Assembly: GCA_021813005.1 (NCBI GenBank)
Contig: JAKAMH010000041.1
Location: forward strand, 1-7,475
DNA length: 7,475 bases
Direction of reading: 5' to 3'
DNA from: a bacterium
Lineage (GTDB): Bacteria > Patescibacteriota > Microgenomatia > Levybacterales > UBA12049
In this document: positions 1 through 4,390 of the stretch, piece by piece
Position numbering within the stretch: position 1 is the first letter of the stretch
How the letters are laid out: every line of letters starts with the position of its first letter
The notes under the pieces: model-generated
Told to the model about the DNA's origin: nothing
What the model saw: the letters and a program-made list of their open reading frames with translations, nothing else
Database searches by the model: none
Position numbers and translations under genes: made by a program

Positions 1-412
1 CGATCTTAATCTCGGCCATTTTCTGGTTCGGGTGTGGCAACATGGTGTGCAGCGTTACCAGCATTGGTTTTTTGCAACGCTGCATAAATGAAAGTAGTTT
101 TTCTCCATACTCTCCACCAAATATGCCATATTCATGTTGTATGATGATTCCTTGTATCGTTTCATCAGTATTGACATGGTCAGAAAACTTGATTAATTCT
201 TCCTCGTCATTTTGATCAATTTCCCAGGCTACCTCGTGAGGATACTTATACGTATCCAATGGGGAGAGGTTAAGAGCGGCAACTTTGCAGAGAAATTTGT
301 CACCAAGAAATTTTTGACTATAAGTAAGAAGGTCATGCGTAAAAGTTGCGATGCCGCATTCACGGGGAGGATATGTACTGAGGAAGACGATTGTAGGACG
401 TTTATTTACTAT
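1..412 (-). CDS. Glycosyltransferase, GT4 type, N-terminal part; start codon non-standard or lost
   Basis: Reading the minus strand gives an open frame of about 137 codons that leaves the window at base 1. It begins with a Rossmann-type first strand and loop, IVFLSTYPPRECGIATFTHD (residues 8-27), followed by QHEYGIFGGEYGEKLL (92-107) and KPMLVTLHTMLP (115-126). These match the N-terminal acceptor-binding half of GT4-family glycosyltransferases, which transfer sugars from nucleotide-sugar donors in polysaccharide or glycolipid synthesis. The donor-binding C-terminal half is outside the window. No ATG, GTG or TTG lies between the in-frame TGA (421-419) and the conserved start of the domain. The best-placed codon is ATA at 412-410. 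An ATG at 424-422 is in another frame and would need a one-base shift. Either a rare AUA start, a frameshift or a broken start is possible. The family call is firm; acceptor and product are unknown. Confidence 0.8.
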   Translation of the reverse strand, partial: MVNKRPTIVFLSTYPPRECGIATFTHDLLTYSQKFLGDKFLCKVAALNLSPLDTYKYPHEVAWEIDQNDEEELIKFSDHVNTDETIQGIIIQHEYGIFGGEYGEKLLSFMQRCKKPMLVTLHTMLPHPNQKMAEIKI

Positions 413-420
413 GATACTTC

Positions 421-426
421 ATTATA
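421..426 (-). promoter_or_regulatory. -10 box for the glycosyltransferase
   Basis: TATAAT on the minus strand ends 8 bases before the presumed ATA start, so transcription would begin at or next to that codon. No convincing -35 box is visible. The remaining gene-free DNA (427-620) shows no RNA gene or strong repeat. It also carries a plus-strand TTGACT (565-570) and TATAAT (585-590), but these are only 14 bases apart, too close for an ordinary sigma-70 promoter. Confidence 0.45.
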
Positions 427-620
427 CCTCAAACTTAGCTTATAGTTTGTATGAATCCAGTATCTTTGATCCTTAAGGTAAGCTGTTTTGAGAAGCAGTA
501 TATTTCGCAAGATACACGAGGCTAAAAACACATTTGGGACCGATTGGCTCCGGTTAAGTCAGGGTTGACTATGTCGGAACTTTTTATAATCAATACCATT
601 ATGTCATTTATTCTCAGCAG

Positions 621-629
621 TGATAGAAT
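621..629 (+). promoter_or_regulatory. Extended -10 box for the GNAT gene
   Basis: TGATAGAAT fits an extended -10 (TGn plus a five-of-six match to TATAAT). It ends 6 bases before the ATG at 636, so the transcript would start at about the start codon. No Shine-Dalgarno sequence is visible before the gene, which agrees with a leaderless message. The site is short and could occur by chance. Confidence 0.4.
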
Positions 630-635
630 GTAGTC

Positions 636-1148
636 ATGGAAATAAACTCCTGGTCATCAAACATACATCTTAATACCGAACGCCTCGAGCTTCGCTCAAT
701 ACAACAATCTGACAGTGCATTTCTCATCCAATTGTGGACAAATGAGAAAGTGCGTGAACATTTGGGTGGTCCACTTACTGAACAAAAAGCAAATCAAAGA
801 GTCACCGAATATATTGATAAAAAGTGTTATTTTATTGTTATCGAACAGACAAGTAAAAATCTAATCGGTCTTGTTTCACTTGATACTTATCGTACAGGTG
901 AAATCGAAGTTTCATATCAGTTCTTACCAAAATTTTGGGGTAAAGGATTCGGTAGAGAAGCAATAACAGAAGTTCTTAATTGGGGATTTAAAAATATCGC
1001 AGTTGACCATATTGTCGCAGTTACACAAGCGTCCAACATCCAATCTAGAAGAGTATTAGAAAAACTGGGAATGACTATTAGAAGCACCTTTGAAGAATTT
1101 AATGAAACTCAATTCAAATATAGTATTACAATTGCAGATGTTAAATAG
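636..1148 (+). CDS. GNAT N-acetyltransferase, RimJ/RimL-like
   Basis: The 170-residue product has the layout of the Acetyltransf_3 (RimJ/RimL-like) branch of GNAT enzymes, which move an acetyl group from acetyl-CoA to an amine. The opening TERLELRSIQQSD (14-26) is the usual first strand. YQFLPKFWGKGFGREAI (94-110) holds the acetyl-CoA pyrophosphate loop (WGKGFG), and ASNIQSRRVLEKLGM (132-146) is the typical later helix-strand segment. Length is normal and the domain looks complete. The substrate cannot be told: ribosomal protein N-termini, small molecules or antibiotics are all acetylated in this group. The gene is visibly more AT-rich than the PEBP and AhcY genes in the window and faces away from the gene on its left, suggesting separate acquisition. 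The stop codon touches a TTCGAATCC sequence resembling a tRNA T-loop. No terminator follows. Confidence 0.88.
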   Translation: MEINSWSSNIHLNTERLELRSIQQSDSAFLIQLWTNEKVREHLGGPLTEQKANQRVTEYIDKKCYFIVIEQTSKNLIGLVSLDTYRTGEIEVSYQFLPKFWGKGFGREAITEVLNWGFKNIAVDHIVAVTQASNIQSRRVLEKLGMTIRSTFEEFNETQFKYSITIADVK

Positions 1149-1171
1149 TTCGAATCCAAGGTAGAACTTTT

Positions 1172-1281
1172 GCTGGGAAGCCTGCCCTCTACGAGGATCT
1201 TCGAGATTCGTCTCAAGCAAATTAAGCCTATTCCCAGCTTAAAAAGTTGACAAATGCCATCTTTTTGAGCTGGGAAGCCTG
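1172..1281. repeat. 13-bp direct repeat of the tRNA-Gln 3' end
   Basis: GCTGGGAAGCCTG occurs at 1172-1184 and again at 1269-1281. The second copy is the 3' end of the tRNA-Gln gene (acceptor strand plus part of the T stem, read in reverse) with two flanking bases. The copies lie 97 bp apart. Duplication of a tRNA 3' end is what site-specific integration leaves behind, but the segment between is too short to hold a gene, so this would be a vestige at most. Confidence 0.6.
1231..1276. repeat. 16-bp inverted repeat running into the tRNA-Gln acceptor stem
   Basis: TTCCCAGCTTAAAAAG (1231-1246) pairs with CTTTTTGAGCTGGGAA (1261-1276) at 15 of 16 positions, the remaining one being a possible G-U pair; the loop is 14 bases. 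The right arm includes six bases of the tRNA-Gln 3' acceptor strand, so in the precursor RNA this hairpin would compete with folding of the tRNA acceptor stem. It could mark the 3' end of the precursor or block transcription. It lacks a U-run after the stem and so is not a standard terminator. Confidence 0.6.
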
Positions 1282-1340
1282 GATTCGAACCAGAATAAAC
1301 AGATCCAAAGTCTGTTGTCCTACCATTAGACGACTTCCCA
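1270..1340 (-). tRNA. tRNA-Gln (anticodon TTG)
   Basis: The minus strand folds as a complete cloverleaf: acceptor TGGGAAG with CTTCCCA, a D arm starting GTCTAATGGTAGGAC, anticodon stem ACAGA/TCTGT around the loop CTTTGGA (anticodon TTG, reads CAA), and T arm TCTGG-TTCGAAT-CCAGG with one T-G pair. Base 73 is G, as usual in bacterial tRNA-Gln. CCA is not encoded, so the tRNA needs a CCA-adding enzyme. The gene has its own promoter at 1374-1402. Confidence 0.96.
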
Positions 1341-1344
1341 GTAA

Positions 1345-1367
1345 GCGCAGCGGTTCCTGCGCTGCGC
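1345..1367 (-). other. Hairpin in the tRNA-Gln precursor 5' leader
   Basis: GCGCAGCG and CGCTGCGC form a perfect 8-bp GC-rich stem with a 7-base loop, lying between the promoter and the tRNA 5' end with four bases to spare before the acceptor stem. It would sit beside the RNase P cleavage site in the precursor. A stabilising or processing role is inference. Confidence 0.65.
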
Positions 1368-1373
1368 ATCACA

Positions 1374-1402
1374 ATGATACCAAATCTAACCTATATGATC
1401 AA
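1374..1402 (-). promoter_or_regulatory. Sigma-70-type promoter of tRNA-Gln
   Basis: On the minus strand TTGATC (1402-1397) and TATCAT (1379-1374) are separated by exactly 17 bases. The expected start lies about 25 bases before the mature tRNA, so the leader hairpin would be transcribed. The site occupies the short gap after the PEBP gene. Confidence 0.6.
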
Positions 1403-1423
1403 TTAAGTTAAGGAAGGTGGGAG

Positions 1424-2032
1424 TTATTTTTTACCGTAGAGTCCAACAAGTTCTGACTGATCTAGGATATGCCCCCGCATCTCGGATACAACTGTATCCC
1501 TGGATGGCGGATGAGGATCACCAAACAAAAGGGCTTCATCAAGTGCATAGAGTTTAAAACGATAATGGTGCGTACCGGACTCGCTTCGCCGTAGCTGCTC
1601 CGGCGAAGCGGGCGGGGGACAGGGACCGGAGTATCCGGGCTTCCCAAAATCTGTCATTCCCTCTGAAGCACCGTCTGGCAGGCTATTTTCTGCAATCTCT
1701 GACGTACCAGGCGGGATATTGTAGACCACCCAGTGAGTAAACGTCCCGCCCGGCGCGTCCGGGTCATCCAGAATAAGAAGAAGAGACTTGGTATTTTGTG
1801 GCACGCCTGAAAATAGCAGAGGAGGACTTACATCTTCTCCCTGACAGGTATATTTTGGCGGGATATCTGTGTTGTTTTTAAATGACGGGCTCGTGATCCT
1901 CATCGTTCTCATCTTTTCGCTCTGCACCGTAACATCCTGCCCGGATTGTTTGGGAGTAGTATCAGATCTCACTAATAATAATGCAAGACCGAGGATTACT
2001 GCAACTATTGCAATACCCAACAATGCCCTCAT
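1424..2032 (-). CDS. PEBP/YbhB-like protein, membrane-anchored, with a palindromic insertion
   Basis: The 202-residue protein belongs to the phosphatidylethanolamine-binding / Raf-kinase-inhibitor-like (YbhB/YbcL) family. Residues 3-21 are a hydrophobic signal anchor with no clear cleavage site, so the domain probably lies outside the membrane. Family marks are YTCQGEDVSPPL (61-72), SLLLILDDPDAP (83-94) followed by THW (99-101), GYSGPCPPP (133-141), HHYRFKLYALD (155-165) and RGHIL (186-190). The DPDAP, HW and GP(C)PP elements line the ligand pocket of the family. Bacterial members have no settled role. Between PPP and GTHHYRF, where relatives usually have a short link, there are about ten extra residues, ASPEQLRRSE (142-151), encoded by a DNA palindrome. 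The start lies 32 bp after tRNA-Gly with no promoter seen between them, so it may be transcribed from the tRNA-Gly promoter. AGG lies 6 bases upstream as a weak ribosome-binding site. Confidence 0.92.
   Translation of the reverse strand: MRALLGIAIVAVILGLALLLVRSDTTPKQSGQDVTVQSEKMRTMRITSPSFKNNTDIPPKYTCQGEDVSPPLLFSGVPQNTKSLLLILDDPDAPGGTFTHWVVYNIPPGTSEIAENSLPDGASEGMTDFGKPGYSGPCPPPASPEQLRRSESGTHHYRFKLYALDEALLFGDPHPPSRDTVVSEMRGHILDQSELVGLYGKK
1582..1610. repeat. 29-bp palindromic element inserted in frame in the PEBP gene
   Basis: CGCTTCGCCG and CGGCGAAGCG form perfect 10-bp arms around a 9-base spacer. The element falls exactly where the protein has extra residues compared with its family and keeps the frame. 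It resembles in kind, not in sequence, the Rickettsia palindromic elements that spread inside coding genes. Whether it recurs in this genome cannot be seen here. Confidence 0.7.
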
Positions 2033-2063
2033 AGTAACCTGCAGAATTGTTGAAAGGCGGATG

Positions 2064-2135
2064 AGCGGGAAACGGGGATTGAACCCGCGACCTTCTCGTT
2101 GGCAACGAGACGCTCTACCACTGAGCTATTCCCGC
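2064..2135 (-). tRNA. tRNA-Gly (anticodon GCC), intact
   Basis: Acceptor GCGGGAA pairs with TTCCCGC, the D arm is GCTC-AGTGGTA-GAGC, anticodon stem TCTCG/CGAGA encloses TTGCCAA (anticodon GCC), and the T arm is GCGGG-TTCAATC-CCCGT with one G-T pair. Base 73 is T, normal for bacterial tRNA-Gly; CCA is not encoded. The 5' end lies inside the end of the GIY-YIG gene: its acceptor strand and the TAG at tRNA positions 8-10 are the last codons and stop of that ORF. No promoter of its own is visible; the nearest is at 2440-2468, upstream of the truncated copy. Confidence 0.96.
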
Positions 2136-2377
2136 CAGTTTTCTATCTTCTCTCTGATATATTCTCTCCCTTTGCCACTCTTCAGAAACAATTCTCTACT
2201 ATATGCTTCTGATCTCGTTTGGTATTCCTCTTCGAATACAAGCTCAAAAGGTTTTGTTAATTTTGTGTACTTTGACCTGCCAGAATTATGCTCTTCCAGT
2301 CTTCGCTTCAAGTTATTGGTAGATCCAGTGTACAGTCTGCCATTCACTAAGCTCTTCAAGACATATACCTTATACAT
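2126..2377 (-). CDS. Small GIY-YIG endonuclease-like protein (UPF0213 type) nested between tRNA-Gly copies
   Basis: The 83-residue protein is a stand-alone GIY-YIG domain. VYVL (4-7) and LYTG (15-18) correspond to the two halves of the signature, R25 in NLKRRLEEH is in the position of the catalytic arginine, and E62 in RELFLKSGKGREYI is in that of the metal-binding glutamate. All expected active-site residues are present and length is normal for UPF0213 proteins, so it may cut DNA, though no DNA-recognition domain is attached. The start ATG sits one base after a tRNA-Gly copy breaks off in its T-loop, and no ribosome-binding site is visible. The last codons (TGG CGG GAA TAG) are built from the acceptor strand and positions 8-10 of the intact tRNA-Gly. 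It can only be transcribed together with the tRNA from the upstream tRNA promoter, as far as the sequence shows. A mobile or selfish gene is likely; a housekeeping nuclease is the alternative. Confidence 0.9.
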   Translation of the reverse strand: MYKVYVLKSLVNGRLYTGSTNNLKRRLEEHNSGRSKYTKLTKPFELVFEEEYQTRSEAYSRELFLKSGKGREYIREKIENWRE

Positions 2378-2428
2378 AAACCACTGCCTGTCGCCCGGGC
2401 GACCGCTCTACCACTGAGCTATTCCCGC
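2136..2428 (-). mobile_element. Candidate minimal GIY-YIG element inserted at a tRNA-Gly locus
   Basis: This 293-bp unit consists of the truncated tRNA-Gly followed by the GIY-YIG ORF, up to the first base of the intact tRNA-Gly. It separates the tRNA promoter (2440-2468) from the intact tRNA, begins and ends with the same 25 tRNA bases (counting the copy in the intact gene), and carries one possible nuclease. There is no transposase, integrase or inverted terminal repeat. Mobility is inferred from the arrangement only. Confidence 0.4.
2379..2428 (-). pseudogene. tRNA-Gly remnant, truncated in the T-loop
   Basis: The copy has the full tRNA-Gly 5' acceptor strand and D arm (identical to the intact gene), then GTCGC and GCGAC, which can pair as an anticodon stem. 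Only four bases (CCGG) lie between them instead of seven, so the normal loop and anticodon are lost. AGGC fits a variable loop, AGTGG a T-stem strand, and TT the start of a T-loop. The sequence then breaks off, and the GIY-YIG ATG follows one base later. The 3' T-stem and acceptor strands are absent. It stands 11 bases after a good promoter, at the normal tRNA distance, so it was probably once a functional glycine isoacceptor. Assignment beyond the first 25 bases rests on pairing and spacing. Confidence 0.7.
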
Positions 2429-2439
2429 AATAATTAAGA

Positions 2440-2468
2440 ATTATAGCAAAAGCTGTACCTACGGGCAA
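2440..2468 (-). promoter_or_regulatory. tRNA promoter upstream of the tRNA-Gly remnant
   Basis: TTGCCC (2468-2463), 17 bases, then TATAAT (2445-2440) preceded by TGC, giving both a -35 match and an extended -10. It ends 11 bases before the remnant's 5' end. It is the only promoter seen for the remnant, the GIY-YIG gene, tRNA-Gly(GCC) and perhaps the PEBP gene. Confidence 0.75.
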
Positions 2469-2482
2469 CGAAGAGAATTTTA

Positions 2483-2511
2483 TTGTTCTTCAGGCAAAAA
2501 TACATTACAAT
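2483..2511 (+). promoter_or_regulatory. Promoter of the sigma-factor operon
   Basis: TTGTTC (2483-2488) and TACAAT (2506-2511) are 17 bases apart. Transcription would start near 2518, giving a leader of about 60 bases before the ATG at 2578. It is back to back with the tRNA-Gly promoter. It looks like a housekeeping rather than an ECF-type site. Confidence 0.5.
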
Positions 2512-2577
2512 ACCCACGCTAATTATGCAGTGCGTCACAAAACATCAACTTTTTCGTTATATAGGAGCATCGATGCT

Positions 2578-3138
2578 ATGGTGAGATGGCTTAAACGGCA
2601 TGTCAATCTCCCAGAAAGGCTTTTGATAGAGCGGGCGAAGCGAGGTGACAAGGAGGCGTTTGGCAGTCTCTATCTGAAGTATCTCGACCAAATTTACCGG
2701 TATGTCTATTTTCGGGTTAACCAAAATAAAGAAGATGCCGAAGATATCGTCGAGATTGTCTTTTTCAAGGCATGGGAGAATATGGAGAAGTTTGCTAGTA
2801 ATGAGCAAGGTATACAAGCGTGGCTTTACCGCATAGCGCGCAATACATTGATTGATCATTACCGGTTGAATAAGCCCAAGGCAGTGCTTCATGAGAACAT
2901 AGCCGCGGCAGACGGAGAGCTTGACGAAAGCCTGGATAGGGAATTACGAATAAACCAAGTACTGTCACTAATGCAGGAGTTAAGTGAAGAGCAAAGAGAG
3001 GTAATGATGCTTCGCTTTGTTGAAGACATGTCAACTAGGGAAATTGCTTTGCATTTAAATAAAAAAGAAGATGCAGTCAGGGCGCTGCAGTACCGCGGTC
3101 TCAAAAAATTAAAAAAGAGGATGAAAAAACAAATATGA
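2578..3138 (+). CDS. ECF-type RNA polymerase sigma factor
   Basis: Counting from the ATG at 2578 the protein has 186 residues with only regions 2 and 4, as in extracytoplasmic-function sigma factors. Region 2 runs from about 16 to 96: DKEAFGSLYLKYLDQIYRYVYFR, then EDAEDIVEIVFFKAWEN, which binds core polymerase, then IQAWLYRIARNTLIDHYR, which contacts the -10 DNA. Region 4 (about 130-182) contains SEEQREVMMLRFVEDMSTREIALHLNKKEDAVRALQYRGLKKLKK, a helix-turn-helix for the -35 element. An in-frame GTG at 2530 would add 16 residues. The ATG is preferred because AGGAG (2563-2567) lies ten bases before it and the extra residues do not resemble the family. The stop overlaps the next gene's start by four bases, the usual sign of a coupled sigma/anti-sigma pair. 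Its target promoters are unknown. Confidence 0.93.
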   Translation: MVRWLKRHVNLPERLLIERAKRGDKEAFGSLYLKYLDQIYRYVYFRVNQNKEDAEDIVEIVFFKAWENMEKFASNEQGIQAWLYRIARNTLIDHYRLNKPKAVLHENIAAADGELDESLDRELRINQVLSLMQELSEEQREVMMLRFVEDMSTREIALHLNKKEDAVRALQYRGLKKLKKRMKKQI

Positions 3139-3809
3139 AACAACTGAGAGAGCAAGAATTTAAAGATATTATTGGTGAGCTTGGCCTGTTTAAAAGTGTC
3201 AGAGCTCCCGAAACGCTGCGTCAACGGATTGGAAACGCCTTGGTCCCGTCCTTGTCAAGTAAGCCTGCAGCTTCTGCCTTTTTTATTCCATCACCGGCTA
3301 TTTTTGCTCTCCTTCTGATCGTTGGTATATTTGGTATTACCGGTCTTGCCAGTGCCACGACGAATGCACGAAAGGGAGACCTCCTTTACCCATTCAAAGA
3401 GGCGATACAACACACGCCATTTGCGCCGGTCAACATGCAATCAACCCGTGTCATCACTCCTTTGCCCGGCCCGTCGTCTCCTGACGCAACCCCGTCCGCG
3501 AGCCAGAAACATGAAATAAAAACAGATAGCCACCAAGAATCGTCAACCGAGAAGTCTGATAAGCAAGGCCTGATACCCGCAGGTAAGGAGCACGTCATAG
3601 AATCTGGTGAGAGTCTAGAAGGAGCAAAGGGAACCGCGGCAACCCCTACGCCCTCTATAACCAAACCTCAGGATAATAGTAAGGGGGTTGAGGGTGAAAT
3701 AGAAAAATCAATTCATTCCATCGTACATCAAATAGTGGGTAGCCAGGATGACACTCCCAAAAGCGCAAATAGCCATGGAAATACTAAAGCATTGAAAGGA
3801 GGTGATTGA
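3135..3809 (+). CDS. Probable anti-sigma factor, one-pass membrane protein, DUF5667-like
   Basis: The 224-residue protein starts inside the stop region of the sigma gene (ATGA overlap), so translation is probably coupled. It has a cytoplasmic N-terminus (1-50) with amphipathic stretches that could hold the sigma factor, one membrane segment (about 54-74), and an outer part. Just after the membrane, ASATTNARKGDLLYPFKEAIQ (72-92) contains the GDxLYPxK motif seen after the membrane segment of DUF5667-type proteins, which are often sigma-linked. The rest (100-224) is rich in Ser, Thr, Pro and charged residues and is probably disordered. There is no HxxxCxxC zinc motif, so it is not a classical ZAS anti-sigma factor. 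Anti-sigma function is inferred from topology and position. Confidence 0.75.
   Translation: MKQLREQEFKDIIGELGLFKSVRAPETLRQRIGNALVPSLSSKPAASAFFIPSPAIFALLLIVGIFGITGLASATTNARKGDLLYPFKEAIQHTPFAPVNMQSTRVITPLPGPSSPDATPSASQKHEIKTDSHQESSTEKSDKQGLIPAGKEHVIESGESLEGAKGTAATPTPSITKPQDNSKGVEGEIEKSIHSIVHQIVGSQDDTPKSANSHGNTKALKGGD
3795..3806 (+). promoter_or_regulatory. Unusually strong Shine-Dalgarno sequence
   Basis: AAAGGAGGTGAT is fully complementary to the end of bacterial 16S rRNA (ATCACCTCCTTT). Its GGAGG core is ten bases before the ATG at 3813, and it lies within the last codons of the anti-sigma-like gene. It fixes the start of the next gene and suggests that gene is made in larger amounts than its operon partners. 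Confidence 0.85.
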
Positions 3810-3812
3810 TAT

Positions 3813-4334
3813 ATGGTACATATTTTTTCAATGATACTAGCACTGTTAACAAGCTTAACACTCGGCACGTCGTCTCAGGCACAAACAGCCATTAAGACAC
3901 ATGCACTCAAAAACAATGCAGTTCAGCAAGTGCAGACAACTACCGATGTAAACGGTCCATCGTTGAATGTTTCTGGGTCTTCAAAAACAGCGGCGACTGC
4001 CAGCAGTGAGGACCAAAGCAGTGGCAAAGCTCAAGGAACAGAGAAAGTAGCAGCACGTAATACCAAGTCAGACAAAGACATGCCGACTGAGGTTTCAGTG
4101 AGTGCTATAGAACACTCTAAAGCTCTGGTAGCCATAACTCCGACTCCGTCTGTAGCCCAAACTCAGGAAGAAACCGAGGTAGAGTCACACGACGACACGA
4201 GCGTTGACGCTGGTGAACAGGCTGTCTTTGGACAGAGCACCGCTGTCACGGCTCATGATGTAGCGGAAAGTGACGGCAGGACGTTTGGCCAATCCATCAG
4301 TGCACAGGCAAAACTTAAAGCAAAAGACAAATAA
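3813..4334 (+). CDS. Small exported protein, Ser/Thr-rich, unknown function
   Basis: I do not recognise a family. The 173-residue product begins with a short hydrophobic segment (4-18) and SQAQT near 21-25, which could be a signal-peptidase site after residue 23. The mature part has no cysteine or tryptophan, is rich in Ser, Thr, Ala, Gln and acidic residues, and is probably disordered. Near the end there are two related units, VFGQSTAVTAHD (138-149) and TFGQSISAQAKL (157-168), sharing FGQS about 19 residues apart. It starts three bases after the anti-sigma-like gene under a near-perfect Shine-Dalgarno sequence and is last before a terminator, so it belongs to the sigma operon. A cell-surface or periplasmic product linked to that switch is a reasonable guess, not shown by the sequence. 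Confidence 0.75.
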   Translation: MVHIFSMILALLTSLTLGTSSQAQTAIKTHALKNNAVQQVQTTTDVNGPSLNVSGSSKTAATASSEDQSSGKAQGTEKVAARNTKSDKDMPTEVSVSAIEHSKALVAITPTPSVAQTQEETEVESHDDTSVDAGEQAVFGQSTAVTAHDVAESDGRTFGQSISAQAKLKAKDK

Positions 4335-4356
4335 GCTTATATTTTCCAAAACAGAT

Positions 4357-4383
4357 AAAAGAGCGGTGCGCACCGCTCTTTTT
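4357..4383. terminator. Bidirectional intrinsic terminator
   Basis: GAGCGGTGC and GCACCGCTC form a perfect stem (extended by A-T pairs), with an A-run on the left and a T-run on the right, so each strand reads as a stem followed by U residues. It lies 23 bases after the exported-protein gene and 7 bases after the stop of the convergent kinase-like gene, serving both. Confidence 0.9.
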
Positions 4384-4390
4384 AGTGAAC

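Larger units (their letters stand above)
2111..2428. repeat. 25-bp direct repeat of the tRNA-Gly 5' end
   Basis: Bases 2111-2135 and 2404-2428 are identical and in the same orientation, 293 bp apart. Each covers tRNA-Gly positions 1 to about 26 (acceptor 5' strand, D arm and the base before the anticodon stem). They bracket the GIY-YIG gene. They may be a duplicated target site or the shared 5' halves of two tandem glycine isoacceptor genes. Confidence 0.85.

Noticed and set aside
565..590. TTGACT and TATAAT as the main GNAT promoter
   Set aside because: The boxes are only 14 bases apart, too close for normal sigma-70 binding; the extended -10 at 621-629 fits the start better. Not fully excluded.
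1345..1367. GC-rich hairpin as terminator of the PEBP gene
   Set aside because: It lies after the tRNA-Gln promoter and has no U-run; it belongs to the tRNA leader.
1109..1372. 87-residue minus-strand ORF
   Set aside because: It is a translation of the tRNA-Gln gene and its flanks, including the tail of the GNAT gene in reverse.
1869..2417. 182-residue plus-strand ORF
   Set aside because: It runs antisense through the PEBP start, the intact tRNA-Gly and the GIY-YIG gene, and has no family features.
2136..2428. Group I intron interrupting tRNA-Gly and encoding a GIY-YIG homing enzyme
   Set aside because: Removing the unit does not join two tRNA halves: the downstream gene is already complete, and the ORF fills nearly the whole segment, leaving no room for an intron core.
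2530..2577. GTG start extending the sigma factor by 16 residues
   Set aside because: The extra residues do not resemble sigma region 2, and a proper ribosome-binding site precedes the ATG at 2578.
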